A stretch of DNA of 64,000 bases. Origin: Chitinophaga tropicalis (GTDB taxonomy: Bacteria; Bacteroidota; Bacteroidia; Chitinophagales; Chitinophagaceae). The notes beneath the pieces are model-generated. The model was not told where the DNA came from. It worked only from the letters and a program-made list of their open reading frames with translations, and did not search any database. The stretch is from the NCBI RefSeq assembly GCF_009758205.1, contig NZ_WRXN01000015.1, positions 1 through 64,000 of the forward strand, in the 5' to 3' direction. Positions 18,713 through 27,680 of the stretch are shown here, piece after piece. The position numbers and the translations under genes were made by a program. How positions within the stretch are numbered: the stretch's first letter is position 1; the number at the start of each line of letters is the position of its first letter.

Positions 18713-18850
18713 TTCAGCTGCGCGCAGCGCTAAAAGAACGCTCAAAAAAAGGGTTTTGCCTTATATTCTGGCTGGCCATAGGCCAGCCTCCTCACTCAGA
18801 AAAAACGGGTTTCGCCTTCGGCAAAACCCGTTTTTTCTGAGCAATTCCCC
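18713..18850 (+). repeat. Bipartite two-hairpin element, copy 4 plus partial copy
   Basis: A partial copy (GC box from 18715, GCTGCGCGCAGC, then a left arm only at 18741-18760) is followed by a full copy. The full copy has the GC palindrome GGCTGGCCATAGGCCAGCC (18770-18788) and a 22-bp hairpin with arms 18795-18816 and 18820-18841, loop TTC and one mismatch. The flank is GCAATTCC. The tandem arrangement suggests local duplication or insertion of one copy beside another. Confidence 0.85.
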
Positions 18851-18911
18851 TCGCTTCACACCCAACCATCCCACCATTTTTTTCCTCACCTGTAAATCGT
18901 AATTTAGCCCA

Positions 18912-19397
18912 ATGGACATCCGCAAACATTCCTTCGAATACCAATCTTACCCTGACAGCACAACACTCCCCGCCGCAGACCAGAAACTCCTGGAAGAAGC
19001 CCGGGACGTAACAGCCCAGGCCTACGCCCCTTATTCCAACTTCTACGTAGGCGCAATGATCTTACTGGCTAACGGAGTAACCGTTCCCGGTACCAACCAG
19101 GAAAACGCCTCATTCCCCGCCGGCATCTGTGCAGAAAGAACAGCCCTCTCCGCTGCCGCCTCCCTTTATCCCGGAGTCCCCATTCTCAGCATCGCCATCA
19201 GCTACAACAACCCCAACGGGAAAAGCGATACACCTATTTCCCCCTGTGGCATCTGCCGGCAGTCACTCACAGAGTACGAAGGCCGCCAGCAGCACCCCAT
19301 CCGTGTTATCCTCGGAGGACAGACAGGAAAGGTTTTCGTGATCCAAACCGCCAGGCATTTACTCCCACTGGTATTTTCTGCAGAAGATATGCAATAA
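18912..19397 (+). CDS. cdd: Cytidine deaminase
   Basis: This zinc enzyme deaminates cytidine and deoxycytidine to uridines in pyrimidine salvage. The 161-residue protein has the zinc and proton-shuttle motif CAE (Cys73, Glu75) and the PCGIC motif (Cys112 and Cys115), with NQENASF before them. It is the small homotetrameric type with a slightly long N-terminus. The ATG lies four bases after TAATTTAG, a one-mismatch -7 box, so it may be nearly leaderless. Confidence 0.92.
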   Translation: MDIRKHSFEYQSYPDSTTLPAADQKLLEEARDVTAQAYAPYSNFYVGAMILLANGVTVPGTNQENASFPAGICAERTALSAAASLYPGVPILSIAISYNNPNGKSDTPISPCGICRQSLTEYEGRQQHPIRVILGGQTGKVFVIQTARHLLPLVFSAEDMQ

Positions 19398-19446
19398 ATA
19401 GTTAATACTATTTCCGTATTTTCGCTCTGCTTCCTATTTAACCGCT

Positions 19447-20136
19447 ATGTTATATATCCGTATCCTATGCCTGCTGTTTGTAGCCGTGCTATTTGTGCGT
19501 ACCGTTATCGCTTATCCCGGTATAAAATTAAAAGCCCTTTATAATCAGGGTATGACCTGCATGAAAGCAGGACAGTTTGATGCAGCACTGCATTGCTTTA
19601 ACCAGGTCGTTTTAAAAGATAGAAACTATACAGCCGCTTATCTCCGTATGGGCGATGTTTATCTTGCCGTCAATAATACCAAAGCCGCAGAAGAACAATA
19701 CAGCTATGTATTGCAGCGGGAGCCCCGCAACTGCGAGGCACTGTATGGCCTGGGCGTTGTTCACTTTAACCGGAAAAACTACCCGGATGCTGTGCGTGCT
19801 TTTGAACAGAGCGCTGATTACGGCTATAAAGCAAATGCAGATTTTCACCTTAATAAAGGAGTTGCCCATCTGCAGCTGAGAGACACCAGTGGGGCCGTAC
19901 AGGAACTCCTGTCCTGCCTTGAACTGAACCCTGCAGAGGCACGCGCGTTGCAATCTCTTGCCCATATCAGTTTTACGAATGGCAAATATGAGGATGCGAT
20001 CCTGTACTGGGACAGGCTACTGCTGTTACAGCCTGGAAACGCCTTTGCCCTTTTTATGCTGGGTAAGTCACACATCAGCAGCGGACGTACAGAAAGAGGA
20101 GAGGAGCTGTGCAATAAGGCATTGCAGATGCAATAA
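19447..20136 (+). CDS. TPR protein with N-terminal membrane anchor
   Basis: This 229-residue protein has an N-terminal hydrophobic segment (about 1-22) that is a membrane anchor or uncleaved signal. About five tetratricopeptide repeats follow, for example AGQFDAALHCFNQVVLKD and NYPDAVRAFEQSADYGY. TPR arrays bind partner proteins; no catalytic domain is present. The partner is unknown. It lies 50 bases after cdd and may be in the same transcript. Confidence 0.75.
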   Translation: MLYIRILCLLFVAVLFVRTVIAYPGIKLKALYNQGMTCMKAGQFDAALHCFNQVVLKDRNYTAAYLRMGDVYLAVNNTKAAEEQYSYVLQREPRNCEALYGLGVVHFNRKNYPDAVRAFEQSADYGYKANADFHLNKGVAHLQLRDTSGAVQELLSCLELNPAEARALQSLAHISFTNGKYEDAILYWDRLLLLQPGNAFALFMLGKSHISSGRTERGEELCNKALQMQ

Positions 20137-20149
20137 AAGGATTTAAAGA

Positions 20150-20180
20150 TTCAGCCGCGCGCAGCGCAAAAAAACTCTCG
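20150..20180 (+). repeat. Partial two-hairpin element, copy 5
   Basis: TTCAGCCGCGCGCAGCGC plus an A run matches the GC box of copy 1. The long second hairpin is missing; the argS/TPR terminator stands in its place. Confidence 0.75.
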
Positions 20181-20200
20181 AAAAGACACACTATCAAAAA

Positions 20201-20227
20201 AAAGCTTGTGCCAACGGCACAAGCTTT
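20201..20227. terminator. Bidirectional terminator, TPR gene and argS
   Basis: AAAGCTTGTGCC (20201-20212) pairs perfectly with 20216-20227 around loop AAC, with A-rich and T-rich flanks, between two convergent genes. Confidence 0.8.
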
Positions 20228-20255
20228 AATATTTCACACTATCTGCAAATCAAAC

Positions 20256-22184
20256 TTACATCCTCTCCGGTACATCAATTCCCAGTAACTTCATACTCCT
20301 CGCAATTGTCCGCGCCGTCAGTATAGCAATCTGCGTACGCAGCTTCTGACTTTCCTCACTCTCAGCATTCACTATGGAATAAATGTACTTACCTTCTACT
20401 TTCTCCGCATAAAAAGAGTTGAATTGCTGCGCAAGACGGAACACATAATTCGCGATCACAGAAGGGCTCATCTCTTTCTGCGCCTCTTCCAGGACACTTT
20501 CAAACTGCTCATTCAGCACTATTATTTCCTTTTCCATAGGCATCAGGCTGCCCTTATGACAGTACCCTTCCAGCTTATCTGCATCTGCTGCTACTTCACG
20601 GAGGATAGATTTAATACGCGCATGTGCATACTGTACAAAGGTACTGGTAAAGCCATGCAGATCTATTGATTCTTCCGGGTTAAAGATCATCCTCTTCTTC
20701 GGATCTACACGAAGCAGGAAGAACTTCATAGCGCCCAATCCTATCATTTCATGTAAGAGCGTAAGCTCATCCTCTCCAAAATCCTTCAGCTTACCGGATG
20801 CATTGGTCTGCTCTGCCGCAGTAGAGATCATTTCATCTATCATATCATCTGCATCCACAACGGTACCTTCACGGCTTTTCATACGGCCATGCGGCAGCTC
20901 CACCATACCGTAAGACAGGTGGAAGATCCCGTCAGCACAAGGCTCCTGCAGTTTTTTCAGGATCAGCTGCAACACTTTGAAGTGATAGTTCTGCTCATCT
21001 GCCACTACATAGATGCTCTGGTCCATATGGAAATCGTCATATTTCAAACGCGCTGTGCCCAGGTCCTGCGTCATGTACACAGAAGTACCATCGCCACGCA
21101 GCAGGAGCTTCTCATCCAGGCCATCAGCAGTAAGATCTATCCATACAGAATTATCTTCTTTTTTGAACAGTACTCCCTTAGCCAGCCCTTCTTCCACCAG
21201 GTCTTTACCCAGCAGGTAGGTCTGGCTTTCATAGTACATTTTGTCAAAGTCTATACCCAGGCGTTTGTAGGTCTGATCAAAGCCTTCATATACCCAGCTG
21301 TTCATGGTATTCCACAGGGACCTCACTTCATGATTACCTGCTTCCCATTGCTGCAGCATGATTTTGGCCTGTTGCATGATCTCCGTCTGCTTCCGGGCCA
21401 GTTCCTTGATATCATCATTGATCTTTTCCAGTTTGTCCTTATCCTGCTGCACTTCAGGTTTATGCATGGCGGTTACCAGTTTCTGGATCTTCTCCAGGTC
21501 AGCTCCGGTAAAATCTTTGAAGTCATTCTCCAGCGCACGCGCTATAATAGGCTCTGCCTGCTCTTTCAGGATGGTCTCAAATTTCACGTAATAATCGCCC
21601 ACCAGGTGATCTCCTTTGATACCGGTGGTTTGCGGGGTATCCCCATGGGCAAACAGCTGCCATGCCAGCATGGATTTACAGATGTGGATACCACGGTCAT
21701 TCACCAGGTTGGCTTTGATCACTTCATATCCGTTAGCTTTCAGTATCTCTGAAATAGAATAACCAAGAAAGTTATTACGCAGATGCCCCAGGTGCAGAGG
21801 TTTGTTGGTATTGGGAGAAGAATATTCCACCATTACCTTTTTACCATTGGCTGGTTTTATACCGATGTTACGGTTATTGAAATGCTGTTGCAGGTACGCT
21901 GTCCAGTATCGTTCTTCTATGTGAAGGTTCAGAAAACCTTTGATCACATTAAATCCGGCTACCAGGTCAGGGTTGTGCTCTTTCAGATATTGTCCAAGCT
22001 TCTCACCTGTTTCCTCCGGTTTCAGGCGACTGAATTTTGTAAAAGGGAAAACAAGGATGGTATATTCACCCTCAAACTCGGGTTTGGTGGTATTAATGGC
22101 AATATCCTTTGCAGGTATTTCCTGGTTATAAAGCGCCTTGATAGCTGCTGCTGCAGCAGATCTAATGGATTGTACAACACTCAT
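20256..22184 (-). CDS. argS: Arginyl-tRNA synthetase
   Basis: ArgS charges tRNA-Arg. The 642-residue class I enzyme has an N-terminal additional domain, the HIGH-type motif PNTNKPLHLGHLRN (about 124-137), a catalytic core with an MTQDLGTARL segment, and a C-terminal anticodon-binding domain ending LGIDVPERM. It is longer than E. coli ArgS (577) because of helical inserts (about 235-285). It is convergent with the TPR gene. Confidence 0.95.
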   Translation of the reverse strand: MSVVQSIRSAAAAAIKALYNQEIPAKDIAINTTKPEFEGEYTILVFPFTKFSRLKPEETGEKLGQYLKEHNPDLVAGFNVIKGFLNLHIEERYWTAYLQQHFNNRNIGIKPANGKKVMVEYSSPNTNKPLHLGHLRNNFLGYSISEILKANGYEVIKANLVNDRGIHICKSMLAWQLFAHGDTPQTTGIKGDHLVGDYYVKFETILKEQAEPIIARALENDFKDFTGADLEKIQKLVTAMHKPEVQQDKDKLEKINDDIKELARKQTEIMQQAKIMLQQWEAGNHEVRSLWNTMNSWVYEGFDQTYKRLGIDFDKMYYESQTYLLGKDLVEEGLAKGVLFKKEDNSVWIDLTADGLDEKLLLRGDGTSVYMTQDLGTARLKYDDFHMDQSIYVVADEQNYHFKVLQLILKKLQEPCADGIFHLSYGMVELPHGRMKSREGTVVDADDMIDEMISTAAEQTNASGKLKDFGEDELTLLHEMIGLGAMKFFLLRVDPKKRMIFNPEESIDLHGFTSTFVQYAHARIKSILREVAADADKLEGYCHKGSLMPMEKEIIVLNEQFESVLEEAQKEMSPSVIANYVFRLAQQFNSFYAEKVEGKYIYSIVNAESEESQKLRTQIAILTARTIARSMKLLGIDVPERM

Positions 22185-22274
22185 GTTGAAAATTGGTTAA
22201 TGCGAAAAGTGACGCCAAAGGTATAAAAAATCCCGTAGTGTCTCAGTTTGGGGGAACTGGATAATGCACCAGTT

Positions 22275-22320
22275 TAATCTTAGCAGGCTGGCAGGCCTCA
22301 AAAGCGCCTCAAAAAAAGGG
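22275..22320 (+). repeat. Degenerate two-hairpin element, copy 6
   Basis: TTAGCAGGCTGGCAGGCCTCAAAA resembles the GC box and the start of the A-rich arm of other copies, but the matching right arm is missing. It probably decayed. Confidence 0.45.
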
Positions 22321-22356
22321 AATTCAAATTGGCGCACTGATTACATAATAAAATAA

Positions 22357-22382
22357 GGGCCGGCAATGCTGTTTGCCGGCCC
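22357..22382 (-). terminator. Terminator for the outer-membrane protein gene
   Basis: GGGCCGGCAA (22357-22366) pairs perfectly with 22373-22382 around a six-base loop. On the minus strand it is followed by TTATTTTATT, so it closes the gene ending at 22401. Confidence 0.8.
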
Positions 22383-22400
22383 CCTTCCTGTGAAATTTAA

Positions 22401-22970
22401 TTATTTGGTTTTGATCGTATAGAACAGCCCTACCTGCGCTACAGCGTTCTTGTTGCTTTCATATGTATCTTCAAATACCCTGGTAAGACCGAACATGTAA
22501 CGGGCAGAAACACCGATACCCATCGGGAACTGGTAGCCTGCGCCGAAACCCATTCCCGCATCAACGCCTTTGGCACTGTCTTTAATATCTACAAGTACAT
22601 CGCCGACTTTCTGTCTTGCCGCTACAAGGAATCCCAGCTGTGGCCCCGCTTCAACAAAGAATTCAGGAATAAAGCGGTATTGTACCATTACCGGAACATT
22701 GATGTAATGTAATCTTGTGACCGCTTCAGCATTCAGCGGCTTGTACTTGAACCCCTGTCCGGAATACAGCAGTTCCGGTTGAAGGGACAGGTTTTTAACC
22801 AGGCCGATGTTGACAAAGCCGCCGGCATGAACAGATGCACGGCTATTGGCGCCATCCCATTTGGTAACCCTGGAAATGTTAAGGCCGCTTTTTACACCGA
22901 AAGATACTTTTTGCGCCTGGGCAGAGAGTACTGCACAGGCAATTGCTACAGTTAGAATTACTTTTTTCAT
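22401..22970 (-). CDS. Porin-like outer-membrane beta-barrel protein
   Basis: This 189-residue protein has a signal peptide (MKKVILTVAIACAVLSAQAQ) and an eight-strand-like barrel: VSFGVKSGLNISRV, SLQPELLYSGQGF, YINVPVMVQYRF, FVEAGPQLGFLV and a C-terminal aromatic strand VGLFYTI. It fits the outer-membrane beta-barrel family common in Bacteroidota. The longer frame from 23021 is rejected because the signal peptide starts at 22970. It follows the OmpA-like gene on the same strand and has its own terminator. Confidence 0.85.
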   Translation of the reverse strand: MKKVILTVAIACAVLSAQAQKVSFGVKSGLNISRVTKWDGANSRASVHAGGFVNIGLVKNLSLQPELLYSGQGFKYKPLNAEAVTRLHYINVPVMVQYRFIPEFFVEAGPQLGFLVAARQKVGDVLVDIKDSAKGVDAGMGFGAGYQFPMGIGVSARYMFGLTRVFEDTYESNKNAVAQVGLFYTIKTK

Positions 22971-23026
22971 AAAAAAGTTGGTCATAGTGGTTTGCCTGCG
23001 TGCGACAAATTCTATGCCCATTTTTT

Positions 23027-24370
23027 TTAATATAAAGTAAATTCAACCCTCCTGTTTTTTTGACGGCCTGCAGCTGTCTTGTTGGATGCTATCGGTTGAC
23101 CAGCGCCATAACCCACCGCTTCTATCCTCGAAGGATTGGCCCCCTGGGATACAAGGTATTGCTTCACTGATTCCGCCCTGTCTTTAGAAAGGGCCATGTT
23201 CTTCTGCGCATTGCCCACATTATCTGTATGTCCGCCCAGCTTCAGGCTGAACCCCTTGTTTTTCAGCATTTCTGCCACCCTGTTAAGAGAAGGATAAGAA
23301 GATGGTTTGATGCTGGACCTGCCCGTTTCAAATTCCAGGTTCTGTATAGCGTCTTTAACCAGTCGCCTGTCATCTTCGGTAATGGTTACCTGTGTAACGG
23401 CCGGAGGGGGAGGAGGTTTGGGCAGGTCGCAACCGGAACCATCTACTTTAGCTCCTGCCTGGGTGCCGGGACATTTGTCAAAGATATTAGATACACCATC
23501 GCCGTCATCGTCCGCTTTTAATTTATCCATGTCCGCTTTCAGAACAGCATTGGCCTCCCTGGAAGCTGCCAGTTCCTGGGTGAGAGTGGCCTTCTGGGCC
23601 GCCAGGTCATCATACATTACCCTGGCCGGGTTCTGCCAGGCCAGCTGAGGCCTGTTTCTCCTGCCCAGACTGAATTCCAGCCCTCCGTAACCATAGGAAT
23701 ATTTGTCTTTGCCACGGCCATAATTATAACCATCAAGGTTGTCACCATCCACAAAGTGCATAGTATATCCCAGGTCCAGGTTTACTATTTCAGACAGTTT
23801 GAATTTAAGTCCTGCACCAACCGGTACAATAAACTCCTGGATATTGCCGGAAGGTTTATATTCCTTCAGATCACCGCCCGGTAGTTCTACCCGGGGAGAG
23901 TATCCCGCCAGCCCGCCGCCGGCAGAAACATAGATCTGTACCGCATTCTTCCTGTACAGCCAGTTGATAGTAGCCACATTTACTACAGCGCTAAGGCTGG
24001 CAGACCATTTCAGCTTAGTCTCGAAAGAGCTGTATTTCCTGTTGGGGGCCTCATCATTCCCCAGATTGCGGCTGTTATCGCCTGTCAGCTTGCCACCTAT
24101 GTAGTCGGCCCGCAATCCCAGCGCATGCAGGATCTGCCATTTTACATAAGCGCCATAACCGGCAGATGCCTTCCATTTAGTGAAATCATTGCTGCCACCA
24201 ATGATTGCCACAGGAGCCAGCGCACCACCGTTCACACCGATAGACCATCGGCGGTAACCCGTGCCTTCATTGAAAATACTGCCTCCGTTTGAAGCAGACT
24301 GTGCCTTGACGAAAAACGGGGCCAGAACAGCCAGAATAAAGACTGCCTGCAAAGAATAGGTCTTTTTCAT
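23027..24370 (-). CDS. OmpA-family protein with barrel and peptidoglycan-binding domain
   Basis: This 447-residue protein has a signal peptide (MKKTYSLQAVFILAVLAPFFVKAQ) and an N-terminal outer-membrane barrel (about 40-250). A short coiled coil (about 265-290) leads into a thrombospondin type 3-like calcium-binding segment (DDDGDGVSNIFDKCPG), a Pro-rich hinge and a C-terminal OmpA domain with LGGHTDNVGN and the peptidoglycan-binding DRAESVKQYL. It tethers the outer membrane to the cell wall. The longer frame from 24469 is rejected because the signal peptide starts at 24370. Confidence 0.92.
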   Translation of the reverse strand: MKKTYSLQAVFILAVLAPFFVKAQSASNGGSIFNEGTGYRRWSIGVNGGALAPVAIIGGSNDFTKWKASAGYGAYVKWQILHALGLRADYIGGKLTGDNSRNLGNDEAPNRKYSSFETKLKWSASLSAVVNVATINWLYRKNAVQIYVSAGGGLAGYSPRVELPGGDLKEYKPSGNIQEFIVPVGAGLKFKLSEIVNLDLGYTMHFVDGDNLDGYNYGRGKDKYSYGYGGLEFSLGRRNRPQLAWQNPARVMYDDLAAQKATLTQELAASREANAVLKADMDKLKADDDGDGVSNIFDKCPGTQAGAKVDGSGCDLPKPPPPPAVTQVTITEDDRRLVKDAIQNLEFETGRSSIKPSSYPSLNRVAEMLKNKGFSLKLGGHTDNVGNAQKNMALSKDRAESVKQYLVSQGANPSRIEAVGYGAGQPIASNKTAAGRQKNRRVEFTLY

Positions 24371-24641
24371 AATTGTTTTGGGTTGGTAAGTGAAAGAATC
24401 TGCATTTTTAATAAGATAAGGTCCGCTACAGTTATTTTTGAGTTCCTGGTTATTTGGATAATTAAACAACCCCCCAGATCGGTAAAATGTTCAGTCCAAT
24501 ACATGTTAAACTGAATTGTCATGAAAATACTGACAGTTAGCGACTGCCATATTTGCATGCCCGGCCCGTTGGCATAATCATTGACAAATGCTGTGTATAC
24601 GATAAATCTATCTACAACTACAATCGAGAATATTAATAACT

Positions 24642-26546
24642 ATGGGAAAAATAATAGGTATTGACTTAGGAACTACCAACTCATGCGTTGCCGTTATGGA
24701 AGGTAACGAACCGGTAGTGATCGCCAACGATGAAGGACGCCGTACCACGCCCTCCGTTGTAGGCTTCTTAAAGAATGGTGAAAGAAAAGTTGGTGATCCT
24801 GCCAAACGTCAGGCCATCACTAACCCTGTGAACACTATTATGTCAGTAAAGCGTTTCATGGGACGTCATTTCGATGAACTATCCAATGAAATACCTCACT
24901 GGAGCTATAAAGTGGCACGTGGAGAAAACAATACGACCAGGATCGACATTGACGGCAGGTTATATACTCCGCAGGAGATCTCTGCCATGATCCTGCAGAA
25001 AATGAAAAAAACAGCAGAAGACTACCTGGGACAGGAAGTAACTGAAGCGGTGATCACCGTTCCTGCTTACTTTAACGATGCTCAGCGTCAGGCCACCAAA
25101 GAAGCCGGTGAAATTGCCGGTCTGGCCGTTCGCCGTATCATAAATGAGCCTACCGCTGCAGCACTGGCTTATGGACTGGATAAAAAACACAACGATAGCA
25201 AAATAGCCGTATTCGACCTGGGTGGCGGTACCTTCGATATCTCCATCCTGGAACTGGGCGACGGCGTATTTGAAGTAAAATCCACTAACGGTGATACCCA
25301 CCTGGGTGGTGACGACTTCGATAAAGTGATCATGGACTGGCTGGCCGAAGAGTTCAAAAAAGACGAAGCGGTAGACCTGCACAAAGATCCTATGGCATGG
25401 CAACGCCTGAAAGAGGCCGCAGAAAAAGCCAAAGTTGAACTGTCTTCCTCCCAGGAAACAGAGATCAACCTGCCTTATATCACCGCCGTAGACGGTGTGC
25501 CTAAACACCTGGTGAAAAAACTCACCCGTGCAAGATTTGAACAACTGGCAGACAACCTGGTGGAAAGAACACTGGAACCTTGCCGTAAAGCCCTGAAAGA
25601 TGCAGGCCTTTCTACTTCTGAGATCGATGAAGTAATACTGGTAGGTGGTTCTACCCGTATCCCCAAGATCCAGGAAGTAGTGGAGAAATTCTTCGGCAAG
25701 AAACCTAACAGGAGCGTAAACCCTGACGAAGTAGTAGCTATCGGCGCCGCTATCCAGGGTGGCGTACTGACCGGCGAAGTGAAAGACGTACTGCTGCTGG
25801 ACGTTACCCCGCTTTCTCTGGGTATCGAAACCATGGGCGGTGTATTCACCAAACTGATCGAATCCAACACAACCATTCCAAGCAAGAAATCTGAAACTTT
25901 CTCCACCGCTGCCGACAATCAGCCAAGTGTTGAAATTCACGTTCTGCAGGGCGAACGTCCCATGGCTGCTCAGAACCGTACACTGGGCCGCTTTATCCTG
26001 GACGGTATCCCTCCGGCCCCACGCGGCGTTCCGCAGGTAGAAGTGATCTTCGATATCGACGCAAACGGTATCCTGCACGTAACTGCCAAAGATAAAGGCA
26101 CCGGCAAAACACAGAACATCCGTATCGAAGCAGGTAGCGGCCTGAGCAAAGAAGAAATCGAAAAGATGAAAGCTGAAGCTAAAGCCAACGAATCTGCAGA
26201 TAAGGAACAGCGCGAAAAGATCGAAAAGCTCAACCAGGCCGACAGCCTTATCTTCCAGACTGAAAAACAGCTGAAAGAATACGGCGATAAGATCCCGGCC
26301 GATAAAAAAGCAACGATCGAAACTGCCCTCAACAAACTGAAAGAAGCACATAAAAGCGGAGATACCGCACAGGTAGATGCTGCTGTTACTGAAATGAACA
26401 ACGCATGGACCGCCGCTTCCGAAGAACTGTACAAAGCAACCCAGGAAGCACAGGCTAACGGTGCTAACCCAGGCCAGGGACAGCCACAGGGCAGTGCGCC
26501 AGGTAGCGAAGGGGTAACCGACGCCGAGTTCGAAGAAGTAAAATAA
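24642..26546 (+). CDS. dnaK: Chaperone DnaK (Hsp70)
   Basis: DnaK is the ATP-driven Hsp70 chaperone that works with DnaJ and GrpE. The 634-residue protein has an actin-like ATPase domain (IGIDLGTTNSCVAVMEG at the start, LGGGTFDISILE at about 190-205, VGGSTRIPKIQ at about 335-345). The DVTPLSLGIETMGG linker leads into the substrate-binding domain. The C-terminus ends in the EEVK tail of bacterial DnaK. dnaJ and grpE are not adjacent and no CIRCE element is visible upstream. Confidence 0.97.
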   Translation: MGKIIGIDLGTTNSCVAVMEGNEPVVIANDEGRRTTPSVVGFLKNGERKVGDPAKRQAITNPVNTIMSVKRFMGRHFDELSNEIPHWSYKVARGENNTTRIDIDGRLYTPQEISAMILQKMKKTAEDYLGQEVTEAVITVPAYFNDAQRQATKEAGEIAGLAVRRIINEPTAAALAYGLDKKHNDSKIAVFDLGGGTFDISILELGDGVFEVKSTNGDTHLGGDDFDKVIMDWLAEEFKKDEAVDLHKDPMAWQRLKEAAEKAKVELSSSQETEINLPYITAVDGVPKHLVKKLTRARFEQLADNLVERTLEPCRKALKDAGLSTSEIDEVILVGGSTRIPKIQEVVEKFFGKKPNRSVNPDEVVAIGAAIQGGVLTGEVKDVLLLDVTPLSLGIETMGGVFTKLIESNTTIPSKKSETFSTAADNQPSVEIHVLQGERPMAAQNRTLGRFILDGIPPAPRGVPQVEVIFDIDANGILHVTAKDKGTGKTQNIRIEAGSGLSKEEIEKMKAEAKANESADKEQREKIEKLNQADSLIFQTEKQLKEYGDKIPADKKATIETALNKLKEAHKSGDTAQVDAAVTEMNNAWTAASEELYKATQEAQANGANPGQGQPQGSAPGSEGVTDAEFEEVK

Positions 26547-26571
26547 ACTTAGCACTTACATAAAATAGAAG

Positions 26572-26606
26572 CCGCTTCCGTGTAACATCGGAAGCGGTTT
26601 TTTTTT
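26572..26606 (+). terminator. Rho-independent terminator of dnaK
   Basis: CCGCTTCCG (26572-26580) pairs with CGGAAGCGG (26589-26597), loop of eight bases, followed by nine T. Confidence 0.9.
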
Positions 26607-26640
26607 ACATTACTTTCCCCGCTTTCTTTTATTTTGTGTT

Positions 26641-27651
26641 ATGCAATTGACGTTATATCCATTCGAGTTAAAGTTCAGACATACCTTCACCATTTCCCGG
26701 AAATCCAAAGATGTACAGCCATTACTGGTAGTAAAGCTGGAGCAGGATAACGTCAGCGGATTGGGAGAAACTGCAGATAACTCATATTATAACATGACAG
26801 TGCCCCGCCTCATGGAAGATATCAATGCTCACCGCACACTCATAGAGAAACATACCCTTACCACCCCGGAAGCCTTCTGGGACTCGCTCTATCCCCTGTT
26901 CAAAAACAATCTCTTTGCCCTCTGCGCCCTCGACCTGGCCGCCCATGATCTCTACGCCAAACTGCAGGGAAAGAAACTGTACGAGGTATGGGGACTGGAC
27001 ATCTCCCACAACCCGCTTACAGACTACACCATCGGGATAGATACGGTAGAGAATATGGTGAGTAAACTCAAAGAATTTCCCTGGCCCATCTACAAGATCA
27101 AGCTGGGCACCAGGGATGATATTGCCATCATACAGGAACTACGCCGCCATACAACCGCTATCTTCAGGGTAGATGCAAACTGCGCCTGGGGAGTGGAAGA
27201 AACCCTGCGCAACGCCACTGCCTTTAAACCGCTGGGCGTAGAGTTCATAGAACAACCCATGCCGGCAGCAGATGTGGAAGGAATGAAGCAGGTATATGCC
27301 CAATCAGCTCTACCGCTTATCGCTGACGAAAGCTGTATTACAGAAGAAGATGTGGCCAAATGCCATGGCCTTTTCCATGGTATCAATATAAAACTTACCA
27401 AATGCGGAGGCATCACACCTGCCCGCCGCATGATAGACCATGCTAAAAAACTGGGCATGAAAGTGATGACCGGCAGCATGAACGAGAGCACGGTAGGAAC
27501 CTCAGCAGTAGCACACCTGCTGCCTTATCTTGACTATGTGGATATGGATGGCCCCCTGCTGCTTGCAGAAGATACTTCCGATGGAGTGAAAATAGTAGAT
27601 GGCCGTATCATTTATGCCAACAGACCCGGCACCGGCGCGGTGCTGAAATAA
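26641..27651 (+). CDS. Dipeptide epimerase (enolase superfamily)
   Basis: This 336-residue enzyme of the muconate-lactonising subgroup most resembles L-Ala-D/L-Glu and related dipeptide epimerases involved in murein-peptide recycling. An N-terminal capping domain precedes the TIM barrel. The catalytic residues are visible: KIKLG (two Lys, about 152-154), the metal ligands in VDANCAW (about 178), EQP (about 206) and DES (about 231), and the second catalytic Lys in KLTKCGGI (about 255). Substrate specificity is inferred. The ATG lies four bases after a TTATTTTG box. The DUF6807 gene follows after 29 bases. Confidence 0.82.
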   Translation: MQLTLYPFELKFRHTFTISRKSKDVQPLLVVKLEQDNVSGLGETADNSYYNMTVPRLMEDINAHRTLIEKHTLTTPEAFWDSLYPLFKNNLFALCALDLAAHDLYAKLQGKKLYEVWGLDISHNPLTDYTIGIDTVENMVSKLKEFPWPIYKIKLGTRDDIAIIQELRRHTTAIFRVDANCAWGVEETLRNATAFKPLGVEFIEQPMPAADVEGMKQVYAQSALPLIADESCITEEDVAKCHGLFHGINIKLTKCGGITPARRMIDHAKKLGMKVMTGSMNESTVGTSAVAHLLPYLDYVDMDGPLLLAEDTSDGVKIVDGRIIYANRPGTGAVLK

Positions 27652-27680
27652 CAGCTCAACCCTTTTAATTGTTACCCGTT

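Noticed and set aside
20889..21752. 287-codon open frame antisense to argS
   Set aside because: Shadow of argS; no domain pattern and no upstream signal.
24371..24641. Possible CIRCE heat-shock element before dnaK
   Set aside because: No TTAGCACTC-N9-GAGTGCTAA pattern is present, and TTGACA near 24580 lacks a -10 box at the right distance.
24960..26555. 531-codon open frame antisense to dnaK
   Set aside because: Long antisense frames opposite dnaK are a known by-product of its codon use; the translation has no family pattern and dnaK itself is unmistakable.
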